NCBI GenBank assembly: GCA_046047235.1
Contig: JBJOII010000098.1
Location: 1-23,093, forward strand
From: JBMTVN01 sp046047235
GTDB lineage: Bacteria; Verrucomicrobiota; Verrucomicrobiia; Limisphaerales; JAHDYP01
Direction of reading: 5' to 3'
DNA: 23,093 nt
Of this stretch, positions 15,882 to 23,093 are shown piece after piece (positions within the stretch are counted from its first letter, which is position 1; each line of letters starts with the position of its first letter). Both the position numbers and the translations under genes were made by a program. The notes beneath the pieces were generated by a model, which searched no databases, was not told the origin of the DNA, and was given only the letters and a program-made list of their open reading frames with translations.

Positions 15882-15910
15882 TTGCGCTGGATACAAGATC
15901 ACTCTATCTG
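15882..15910 (+). promoter_or_regulatory. Weak candidate promoter of the DUF3160 gene
   Basis: TTGCGC (15882-15887) and TATCTG (15905-15910) are 17 bp apart, a normal sigma-70-like spacing with imperfect boxes. Transcription would begin about at the ATG (15917), so the message would be nearly leaderless, in keeping with the lack of a Shine-Dalgarno sequence. This is speculative. Confidence 0.2.
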
Positions 15911-15916
15911 TACCAA

Positions 15917-18596
15917 ATGTTCCGGACCCGCTTACTTCTGCTGGTAACGTCCTCTCTCTCGATACCCCTGCTCGCCGATCGCCTACCCTCACCTCTCAAA
16001 ATCGATCGGACCAACGGAACTCCGCAAGTCATCCTCCCGCAATCACCCATCGCTCCCATCTCCGGCATGGACTACCGGCTCTGGATCGAATCCAGCCCCG
16101 ACCTCGTCAACTGGGACTCCGGCACCGAGATCGTTCCCGATGCAACCGGACGCGCGGCGCTCTCCACCGACGGGACCGGACACCGCTTCCACCGGCTCCG
16201 CGGTGAAATGATCGATACCGGCGAAAACGCCGATGCAGCCGACAGCTCCGGACTCAACCGGGTCTTTGCCGGAGAACTGGCCAACCTCGGCCCCATCTCT
16301 CCCGCCACTTTCGCTGAAAACTTCATCCCGCCCACAGCCTATTTGGAAAGCCTCGGCTTTAACCCAACAGAAGCCCTCTACTGGGCTGACTTCAACGCCG
16401 ACCCGGCCATCGCCAACATCGGCAAAGCCGAAGGCGACCCCGGCTGGCGAGCCTTCGACTTCCGTCTCAACCCCCAGGAACTCGACGTATTCATGCAAAA
16501 CGGGTTCGTGGTCAGCGAAAGACTCGGCTCCACCACGTTCGCCAATGTCTTCTACAGCATCTTCAATGATGACCTTCCCGTTTTCGTCTCCGCAGACTCC
16601 GCACTCCACGCCTGGCACTTCACCTACCAACACATGCTCGCCGAAATGGAGGAAACTATGCTCATGGCGAACCTCAAAACCATCCTCGATGGTATGGCCA
16701 CCACCCTAAACACACTCCCCGAAAACGTCCGCAACGGACCGCTGTCCACGCACCTCGACGACGCGGATTACTTTCTCGCGGTCGGCAGAGCTCTCCTGAA
16801 AATGACGGAGATCCCCGCCAACGAGCAACCCGTCGTCAGTGACCACCCCCGCTTCGCCCCCACCATGCAGGCCATCGCAAACCGGGAGACCTACACCCTC
16901 CCTCCCGGATTCGAAATGTTCGGAGGCTACCGGCTCATCGACTTCTCCCAGTTCCAGCCACGCAGCTACTACACCCGCTCCCTCCAACTCCAACACTACT
17001 TCCAATCCATGATGTGGCTCGCCCGCGCAAACCTCAGGGTCTTCGGCGGAAATAACCTGAACCCGGACCAAGCCCTCCGCGAACTCGGCACCGCAGTCAC
17101 TCTCGCCCTCCTGCTCCAGGAATCAGAAGGCAATCTGCCCCGCCGATGGCAGGACATGGACGCCGCCCTCCGCCTCTTCGTCGGCCGAACCGACTCGATG
17201 AACTTCGCCCACCTGCTCCCACTCCTAAACGCACAAGGCCTGACTTCACTCTCATCCATCACCTCCCCACAGCAAACAAATCCTCAACCTCCAGTCCGCC
17301 ATCGCCTCCGGCACGCTCGGCCTGCAACTCATCCCCGGAGACGTCCACCTCACACCACTCGGCCCCTCCCAAGCCCAACTCCCCCGTGCCTTCGCCTTCA
17401 TGGGCCAACGCTTCACCCCCGACGGCTGGGCCATGTCTCAGGTCACCTACGACCGCATCCTCTGGCCCGAGGAAATTTGGCCGCTCACTCTCAACCAAAA
17501 GGTTCTCCGACGCTTCCCCTCAAGCCTGGACATAGCCTACTCAGTGCTCGCCAATGACTCCGTCGCCGACCTCATCGCCAACCGCATGCTCCAACCCTGG
17601 CAGGCAGGCAATTTCCGCGATGGCTACCCCTACGCTCATAACCTCGTCGCCACCCGCCACGTCTTCGACCAGTTCACCGCCAATGCCTGGTCCGATACTC
17701 TCTACGGCCGCTGGCTCCATGCGCTCCGGACCTTGTCAGCCCCAACCACCGACCCGCAATTCCCACAACCCATGCGAACCCAGGCCTGGGCCCGCCGCAC
17801 GCTCAATACCCAGCTCGCCTCCTACACGGAACTCAAACACGACACGCTCCTCTACGGCGAACAACCCTACGCCTCCATCTTCCTCTGCGAATACCCCGCC
17901 GGATTCGTCGAACCCATCCCCGCTTTCTGGTCCGCCATGGCCAGCCTCGCTGACGCAGCCGCCAACGGACAAGCGTCCCTCTCACTCACCGACGCCATCG
18001 TCGGACGAGGGATCTATAAAACCCCCAACCCGGACCCGGATCAAACGAGTTGGGTACGGCCCGGGACAGGTGTCGCAGACCGCATCGCCACCTGCCGCAC
18101 TTTCGCATCCCATATGCGCACGCTGCAGTCCCTCGCACTCAAGGAACTCGCTCAGGAACCCTTCACCACCACAGACCTCCTCTTCATCCAGGGACTCATG
18201 AATTCACAGGATCATGAATACTACGGGCCCACGTTCGATGGCTGGTACCCGGAACTCTTCTACGAGGATTACGCTCTCCTCGGCGGCAGTGCCGACGAAA
18301 ACGGCTGCAACAAACACGACCCTCTCGTCGCCGATATCTTCACCGCCCCGGCAGATCTCCTCGACCCAACCGGAGGCATCCTCCACGAGGCCACCGGCAA
18401 CATCGACCTCCTCATGATCTCAGTCGATAACGGCCCCGACCGCATGGTCTACGCCGGCCCGGTCCTGAGCCATTACGAGTTCGTTGTCCCCGGCCCAAAC
18501 CCCACCCGCCTCACCGACGAAAGCTGGTACTACCAGCTCCTCACCGAAGAACAACCCGAGCGCCCCCAATGGACCCAACCCTACCTCGTCCGCTAA
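15917..18596 (+). pseudogene. Secreted DUF3160-family protein, interrupted by a frameshift
   Basis: Together the two reading frames encode a protein of roughly 890 residues of the DUF3160 family, whose function is not established. The N-terminus MFRTRLLLLVTSSLSIPLLA is a signal peptide. Residues about 50-94 contain DYRLWIESSPDLVNWDSGTE and RFHRLR, a small domain common in secreted Verrucomicrobiota and Planctomycetota proteins. The DUF3160 part runs through VFVSADSALHAWHFTYQHM, YYTRSLQLQHYFQSMMWLAR and, after the break, FMGQRFTPDGWAMSQVTYD. The first frame (15917 onward) becomes low-complexity after about 17265, while homologous sequence resumes in the +1 frame as KQILNLQSAIASGTLGLQ near 17275. 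The junction therefore lies about 17260-17285 and needs one extra base or two missing bases. Downstream sequence ends at 18596 with a full C-terminus. It may be a recent mutation, a sequencing error or programmed shifting; the rest looks intact. Confidence 0.85.
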
Positions 18597-18643
18597 CCCC
18601 GCTCACCCCCGCATACTCCACAGCCCCGCACAACCAAAGCAAA

Positions 18644-18663
18644 AGGCGCCTGCAAATGTGCCT
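18644..18663 (-). terminator. Candidate terminator after the repeat-rich secreted protein gene
   Basis: AGGCGC (18644-18649) pairs with GTGCCT (18658-18663) around an 8-base loop. Read on the minus strand the hairpin, with one A-C mismatch, is followed by TTT-GCTTT and lies 66 bp past the stop at 18729. On the plus strand the same hairpin has a G-U pair but no T-tract. Weak stem, low confidence. Confidence 0.3.
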
Positions 18664-18728
18664 CGTGCCTCACCAATGCCACCCGCCCAAACCACCCAAC
18701 GTTCCCGCTTCCCGCCCCGATTCACCCG

Positions 18729-20900
18729 CTAACGGTTAAACTCAAATACCCAGTCCGCTCCCCACTGCTCCCACACCTCAGTCAACCGAACCTCAATAGT
18801 CACTTTCAACGGCTCATCGTAACTCACCCCCGGCACCGGAAAAACATAAGCCACAATCGGCAGAATCCCTCGTTCAGCCTCAGGATACCCGTCTCGATCC
18901 GTATCGCGATTCAGCACATCCCCCATGCCGCCGAACGACCCATCGCCCTGCGCGTCAACCGCAACTAAGCCTCTGGCAGGTTGTTCGTAAATCTCCACCC
19001 GACAAGGTCGTGAGGCCTTGACCCGAAAGTTCATTAGCCCCACCCCGGACACCCCCTCCCACCCGATCTCATGATAGATCGGAAGGGCGTGAAAACCGTT
19101 CCGAAGCGAAAGGCTGGTGCGGATGCTCGCTGACTGCGCTTGCGGTATATCACCGGAGATTAAATTCCATTCAGAACTGGTCACCGGAGCATCACCCCGC
19201 CACGTCAGCACAACCCGGGCACGCCCGCCTGCCTGCAGTGCATCCGACACAACCTGCACCGCCTGACTTCCATAAGGCTCAATCGTGATCGCTATTGGGA
19301 ATGCCATCCCTCCCACCTCCGCATCCTCACCCTGGATTCGCAAAAAACCCTCAACCTCCTGATCCCATGTTGGATTCGCTCCAAGCCCCGTGATACTCAG
19401 CTCGCCACTGCATGTCTGGCCCGAGGTGTTAAGAAGCCAAAACCAGGCTCGCACCGGCTTAGACCCCACGCTGCGACTAATGAGACGCGCAGGCTGCAAC
19501 TCGACCGAAGGCGGCTCAGCAACAACCTCCTCCCGCCACATCGCCGCACCGGCATCCCCCCCACGATCGGCCGCAACCCGGCTTCGTTGGAACTCTTCAA
19601 TGAACCCCAGCACGCTATCCAGATCCTCCTGCTCAAGTAGCCCTTCCTCCGCCCAGGCCTCCGCCATCCGCCTCAGCCCCGGGACTTCCCCAACGCGCCC
19701 CAGCTCCTGCACGTAACGAGCCCTCCACCCCAAAACAAGCCGCAGCTGGGTTGAGTTGAGCTCTCCCCTCAGTCGTCCAACCTGATCCAGAATCACTGCC
19801 CACACCTCCTCCGCCTCCTCCGCCCGACCAAGCTTCAGCAAAATCGCGGCCTTCACCGCTCCATAATCCGGCTCATTCCACACAGCCCCCATGACGTGCA
19901 GGAGACGCAAAGACTCCTCAATCACTTGCAGGGCCTCATACAATCGCCCCCCCTCATACAGGAACATCGCATACCGGTGATACACGCGCGCCTCACGGGG
20001 CTTCACACCCTCAGCACGGAAATAGTCAAGACACTCCAGATAATCCGCCTCGGCACCCGGAACCTCATGCCGCTCCCGGGCTTTGGCCCGCCAGTAAAGA
20101 ACCTCAGCCCGTCTAGCCCCAAAATCCAATGCCCTGGCCTCGGCAACGATGGTGTCGAACGCAGCCAGCGCCTCCTCACCCCGACCCGCTTCCGAAAGCG
20201 TGGAGGCCAATTGCTGATGAACTGCAAGCGAAGCAGGGAAACGCCCCCGGTTCCTCAGCCGTAACCGAATCGCTTCCAGCCTGCGTAATGCCTCGTCCAC
20301 ATCTCCCCCCTTGCGCACTTCAGCTCGAATCTGGTTTGCGGCGACAATCAGGCTGGAATCACTGCTGTCTACCAGAACCCTTGCAGCAGCACCGTGATCA
20401 TCGCTCGCCCGGCCGCGGCCAGCCAAATTCAAGAGAATCGACCGGTTGTTCAGCGTGCGACGCCGCCACACTTTCCATTGAGGATGCGACCGCGGAATAT
20501 GCTCCAGAAACTCCAAGGCCCGGAGATGAGTCGCATCCGCCCCTCCAAGATCCCCCACACGCTCACGATGCCCAGCCCGCTCCACCAGGAAGTCGTGATA
20601 GACAGCCCACTCCGCTTCTCCCAGTCGCAACCACGCCGGCTCAGCCTCCACCGCACCACCAAGCAGCTGCTCAATCAAACTTTCCGCCTCGACCAGAAAG
20701 CCCGCAGCCACGCCAAACCGACCATCCCTGCATAGGCAATCATACTCCACCGATAAAGCCCGCAAACGATCACAAACAGCTTCCCGATCTATGCCCTCCG
20801 CCTCGCTCCCGCCAACCACCACACCCGGCAAAGCGGCGTGCGCCGCTACAAAACCACTCACGCCAAAAAGGCAACTCAGGAAAAATGTCCTCGAAAACAT
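18729..20900 (-). CDS. Secreted helical-repeat (TPR-like) protein with C-terminal beta region, function unknown
   Basis: A 723-residue exported protein of unrecognised family. From the ATG at 20900 it starts MFSRTFFLSCLFGVSGFVAAHAA, a clear signal peptide; the frame is open to 21026 but that would overlap the upstream gene and hide the signal, so 20900 is preferred. Residues about 35-430 consist of repeated paired helices with alanine, leucine and tyrosine spacing like tetratricopeptide repeats (for example AEVLYWRAKARERHEV, YHRYAMFLYEGGRLYEALQV and AAILLKLGRAEEAEEV). Residues about 450-723 look beta-rich, as in an adhesion or surface module, and contain an Asp-rich loop NRDTDRDGYPEAE (about 664-676) that resembles a calcium-binding thrombospondin-3 or EF-hand-type loop. 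It lies 49 bp downstream of the Gfo/Idh/MocA gene and may be cotranscribed. No enzymatic motif was seen. Confidence 0.75.
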   Translation of the reverse strand: MFSRTFFLSCLFGVSGFVAAHAALPGVVVGGSEAEGIDREAVCDRLRALSVEYDCLCRDGRFGVAAGFLVEAESLIEQLLGGAVEAEPAWLRLGEAEWAVYHDFLVERAGHRERVGDLGGADATHLRALEFLEHIPRSHPQWKVWRRRTLNNRSILLNLAGRGRASDDHGAAARVLVDSSDSSLIVAANQIRAEVRKGGDVDEALRRLEAIRLRLRNRGRFPASLAVHQQLASTLSEAGRGEEALAAFDTIVAEARALDFGARRAEVLYWRAKARERHEVPGAEADYLECLDYFRAEGVKPREARVYHRYAMFLYEGGRLYEALQVIEESLRLLHVMGAVWNEPDYGAVKAAILLKLGRAEEAEEVWAVILDQVGRLRGELNSTQLRLVLGWRARYVQELGRVGEVPGLRRMAEAWAEEGLLEQEDLDSVLGFIEEFQRSRVAADRGGDAGAAMWREEVVAEPPSVELQPARLISRSVGSKPVRAWFWLLNTSGQTCSGELSITGLGANPTWDQEVEGFLRIQGEDAEVGGMAFPIAITIEPYGSQAVQVVSDALQAGGRARVVLTWRGDAPVTSSEWNLISGDIPQAQSASIRTSLSLRNGFHALPIYHEIGWEGVSGVGLMNFRVKASRPCRVEIYEQPARGLVAVDAQGDGSFGGMGDVLNRDTDRDGYPEAERGILPIVAYVFPVPGVSYDEPLKVTIEVRLTEVWEQWGADWVFEFNR

Positions 20901-20949
20901 GGGGCAATCCCATCTCTCGGGAAAGCGCGGCCCCAGCCGCCCGATCCTA

Positions 20950-22197
20950 CTAAGCAATCGAAGGCAGCTCGTAACCCTTCCGACGCGGCCGCGACAACAT
21001 CCCGTCCGCCTCAGCATCACCCTCAAACCGCTCCACCACCGGATCCCACTTCAGCCTGCGCTGCACCCGCCGCACGATATTCACCAAATGACACAACGTC
21101 GTCGCTCGATGCCCCGTCTCCACATCCGCCTGAGTCTTCGCCCGCGAACGAATGCAGTCAAAAAAGTTGCTGATGTGCGGAATGGACTCGTGATCACCCT
21201 GCGGCGTCACCGGCGGCGCATCCCGACGCAACTCAGCCGGATCAGCCGTGTAGTCACCCCGCAGAATCTCAATCTTCCCCTTCTCGCCAATGAAGATGGC
21301 CCCCAAATCCTCCATCCCGCGGTTCGCCCCCTCCAACCGAATCTCCACCCCGTTGGCATAACGCATGGTCACCGCACAATCAGCACCACTCCCCACCGGG
21401 ATAATGTCGACCGGACCCGTGTCATCCAGACCCAGACCACACTGCGCCTGATCCAAACTGTGCGTACCCCAACCCGTCACCCCCCAGACCTGACCACCAC
21501 CGTCATAAGCCGCCCAGTCGGCCCACCCATACTGCAGCTCCCGATAATACGGCCGCAACTCAGTCTGGTTGCACCAGTGATCCCAATCCAACCCCTCAGG
21601 AATCGGCTCCGGATCCGGCTCCTTAGCCCGCCACGTCTTCGGCCCCTTGAAATTACACGTCACCACGGTCTTCACCCTGCCAATCGCCCCATCCCTCACC
21701 AACGCACTCGCATGCCGGTTGATCGGCATCGACCGCTGCTGCGAGCCCGTCTGAAACACCTTCCCGTATCGCTTCACGGCGTTCACCAAATACCGCCCCT
21801 CAGCCACAGTAAGGCTGATCGGCTTCTCCCCATACACATCGCACCCGGCCTGCATCGCATGAATTAAAGCCCGCACCCGCGCATGCGTCGTGGTCTCCAC
21901 AAACACCGCGTCCACCTTCTCCTTCTCCAGCAACTTCCGGTAATCCTGATACAAGCCCCATCGCTCCCCCCCCTCCACCAGCTTCGTGGCCTCACCACAC
22001 CTCGGCATGAAACAGTCCGCCACCGCCACAATCTCCGCCCCAGGCAAAGCCTCCTTCGTCATGATCCATCGCGCCCGACCTCCCACCCCAATAAAACCCA
22101 CCTGCAACCGGTCGTTCGCACCAAACACACGCTGCGGCACAATCATCGGCAATAACACAGCCGCCGTCGCCCCCTTCAAAAATGCTCTTCTTTTCAT
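20950..22197 (-). CDS. Tat-exported Gfo/Idh/MocA-family oxidoreductase
   Basis: A 415-residue NAD(P)-dependent oxidoreductase. The N-terminus MKRRAFLKGATAAVLLPMIV carries a twin-arginine export signal (RRAFLK), so the folded, cofactor-bound protein is sent to the periplasm. The Rossmann nucleotide-binding motif is GFIGVGGRA (34-42) and the family hallmark EKP is at 124-126 (GEKPISLT). The C-terminal domain holds typical 'HISNFFDCIRSRAKTQADVETGHRA'-like sequence, quoted here in part as NFFDCIRSRAKTQADVE. Members oxidise or reduce sugars and related compounds. The frame is open to 22221, but AAGGAA six bases before the ATG at 22197 and the Tat signal at the very start decide this start. The DUF1080 gene precedes it by 30 bp; exported oxidoreductase plus DUF1080 fits 3-keto-glycoside cleavage. 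Confidence 0.93.
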   Translation of the reverse strand: MKRRAFLKGATAAVLLPMIVPQRVFGANDRLQVGFIGVGGRARWIMTKEALPGAEIVAVADCFMPRCGEATKLVEGGERWGLYQDYRKLLEKEKVDAVFVETTTHARVRALIHAMQAGCDVYGEKPISLTVAEGRYLVNAVKRYGKVFQTGSQQRSMPINRHASALVRDGAIGRVKTVVTCNFKGPKTWRAKEPDPEPIPEGLDWDHWCNQTELRPYYRELQYGWADWAAYDGGGQVWGVTGWGTHSLDQAQCGLGLDDTGPVDIIPVGSGADCAVTMRYANGVEIRLEGANRGMEDLGAIFIGEKGKIEILRGDYTADPAELRRDAPPVTPQGDHESIPHISNFFDCIRSRAKTQADVETGHRATTLCHLVNIVRRVQRRLKWDPVVERFEGDAEADGMLSRPRRKGYELPSIA

Positions 22198-22202
22198 CGT
22201 GA

Positions 22203-22208
22203 TTCCTT
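22203..22208 (-). promoter_or_regulatory. Ribosome binding site of the Gfo/Idh/MocA gene
   Basis: AAGGAA on the minus strand, five bases before the ATG at 22197, selects the start that opens with the Tat signal over the longer in-frame start at 22221. Confidence 0.6.
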
Positions 22209-22227
22209 CAAATCGATCCAACCCAAC

Positions 22228-22923
22228 TCACTCCTTCTCCACCAAACTCTTGATCCGCAAGTTCCGAAACTGAATCTTCATCGGAGGCCCCGGATGCATC
22301 TGCAAAGCAATCACTCCATCCCGCGCCGCTACCCCCTCCTGCCGATCCGTCACCTCCGCCATCAATACACCATTGATCTCCAACCGGATGTTCGCACCCC
22401 GAGCCACAATCCGATAGGTGTTCCACTCTCCACGCCTCACCTTCCCCAATAACGCAACAGGATCACCCAAGACCTCCACCCTCCGCTCCCCATCCGCCGC
22501 AATCTCCACCCGCTCACCCCGCATCGCCACCCCACCCCTCGTGTGCTCAAATAAACACCCCGTCCATTGATCACCATCCTCAATGTCCGCCTGATACCCC
22601 GATGTATCCCACTCAGGCAGTTCCTTGCTCCGAAACTGAATCCCCGAATTGCCCCCCACTAACCGAAACTCCAGCCGCAAATCAAAATCCGCCGGCGCAT
22701 CCCCCCTCCACATCAAATAATGTGCAGCCAAACATGGCTTCTCCGGTGTACTCTCCGACGTAATCGCCCCACCCTCAACCCGCCACCAACCCGGCTTACC
22801 CTCCCAACCCGCCAAATCCCGCCCGTTAAACATGGACCTAAATCCCTCCTCCGCAGGCAACACCACCTGAACCGCCAATAACGCGAAAAGACAGACCCTA
22901 ATCCTGGCCAAGCTCGTGCTCAT
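22228..22923 (-). CDS. DUF1080 (3-keto-disaccharide hydrolase-like) secreted protein
   Basis: A 231-residue exported protein with the DUF1080 fold, a concanavalin-like beta-sandwich. The N-terminus MSTSLARIRVCLFALLAVQVVLPAEEG is a signal peptide. Family signatures are FRSMFNGRDLAGWEGK (about 28-43), then LRLEFRLVGGNSGIQFRS (about 83-100), then GYQADIEDGDQWTGCLFEH (about 107-125), WNTYRIVARG and VIALQMH. Several family members hydrolyse 3-keto-glucosides. The ATG at 22923 has GGAGG thirteen bases upstream (22937-22941), slightly far; a GTG at 22953 would be an alternative but adds residues before the signal peptide. It precedes the Gfo/Idh/MocA gene by 30 bp, so the two are probably one operon. 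Exact substrate unknown. Confidence 0.9.
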   Translation of the reverse strand: MSTSLARIRVCLFALLAVQVVLPAEEGFRSMFNGRDLAGWEGKPGWWRVEGGAITSESTPEKPCLAAHYLMWRGDAPADFDLRLEFRLVGGNSGIQFRSKELPEWDTSGYQADIEDGDQWTGCLFEHTRGGVAMRGERVEIAADGERRVEVLGDPVALLGKVRRGEWNTYRIVARGANIRLEINGVLMAEVTDRQEGVAARDGVIALQMHPGPPMKIQFRNLRIKSLVEKE

Positions 22924-22957
22924 GGAATGCCCCAAACCTCCCTCCCCAACCACACCA

Positions 22958-22974
22958 TGTCAATCAGGATGACA
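22958..22974. promoter_or_regulatory. Candidate operator upstream of the DUF1080 gene
   Basis: TGTCAATCAGGATGACA is a 17-bp near-palindrome: TGTCA and TGACA pair fully as inverted arms and the inner bases partly match. It sits 35 bp before the DUF1080 ATG. A repressor or activator site is plausible; the regulator is unknown and no matching regulator gene is in the window. Confidence 0.35.
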
Positions 22975-23014
22975 CACCAACACCACACTATTCGGAAATT
23001 CTACTAATCCCAAT

Positions 23015-23093
23015 CTCCCGCCTCCCGCCTCCCGCCTCCCGCCTCCCGCCTCCCGCCTCCCGCCTCCCGCCTCCCGCCTCCCGCCTCCCGCCT
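23015..23093. repeat. Perfect 7-bp tandem repeat (CCCGCCT), continues past the window
   Basis: Period-7 repetition begins at 23015 and stays perfect to the last base, 79 bp or just over 11 units. It lies upstream of the DUF1080 gene. The minus strand reads GGGAGGC repeated, with regular GGG runs four bases apart, which could fold into G-quadruplexes. The full length is cut off by the window edge. Confidence 0.95.

Noticed and set aside
20901..21026. Upstream extension of the repeat-rich secreted protein to 21026
   Set aside because: It would overlap the Gfo/Idh/MocA gene and place an Arg-rich stretch before the signal peptide that begins at 20900.
23015..23093. CRISPR-like array
   Set aside because: The repeat unit is only 7 bp and there are no spacers, so it is a simple tandem repeat.

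Overview
The window looks like chromosomal DNA of a Verrucomicrobiota member, probably Opitutales/Puniceicoccales-like. This is an inference from the gene families together: DUF1080 and Tat-exported Gfo/Idh/MocA proteins, a DUF3160 protein with an 'ESSPDLVNW' type N-terminal domain, a secreted heparinase II/III-like protein, and a DUF3311 plus sodium:solute symporter pair. No rRNA, tRNA, CRISPR array, transposase, integrase or phage gene was seen. The plus strand is rich in C over G nearly throughout, whichever strand is coding. Twelve of sixteen genes lie on the minus strand, which fits the minus strand being the replication leading strand.

Layout. (1) 1-2896, minus: a DNA polymerase III delta' gene (holB, its 3' end cut by the window edge) downstream of a CstA-family transporter gene. 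(2) 3129-4981, plus, divergent from cstA: a DUF3311 small membrane protein and a sodium:solute symporter whose reading frames overlap by ATGA. (3) 5005-10518, minus: a five-gene run. Transcribed in order these are a NagB-like sugar-phosphate isomerase/deaminase, a TIM-barrel sugar isomerase/epimerase, an M29-like (COG2309) aminopeptidase-type protein, a stand-alone methyltransferase resembling the C-terminal domain of the ovothiol enzyme OvoA, and an NhaC-type antiporter. The last two overlap by ATGA. (4) 10657-11472, plus: an unrecognised protein. (5) 11603-15775, minus: a secreted heparinase II/III-like protein followed by an ABC exporter half-transporter. (6) 15917-18596, plus: a secreted DUF3160 protein interrupted by a frameshift near 17270. 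(7) 18729-22923, minus: a DUF1080 protein, a Tat-signal Gfo/Idh/MocA oxidoreductase and a large secreted repeat-rich protein with a C-terminal Asp-rich loop. (8) 23015-23093: a perfect 7-bp tandem repeat running off the window edge.

How the genes may work together. Much of the content suits a sodium-using degrader of complex glycans: polysaccharide lyase-like enzyme, exported oxidoreductase with a DUF1080 hydrolase (compatible with glycoside cleavage through 3-keto sugars), sugar-phosphate and epimerase-like enzymes, and sodium-coupled transport. CstA and the DUF3311/symporter pair, read outward from one 232-bp region, could both take up pyruvate or similar small acids or peptides. The most unusual neighbourhood is the aminopeptidase-like / OvoA-type methyltransferase / NhaC run.

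The longest gene-free stretches are 2897-3128 (232 bp) and 22924-23093 (170 bp); no gap exceeds 300 bp. Short-unit tandem repeats occur in several gaps and in two cases run into the 3' ends of genes.
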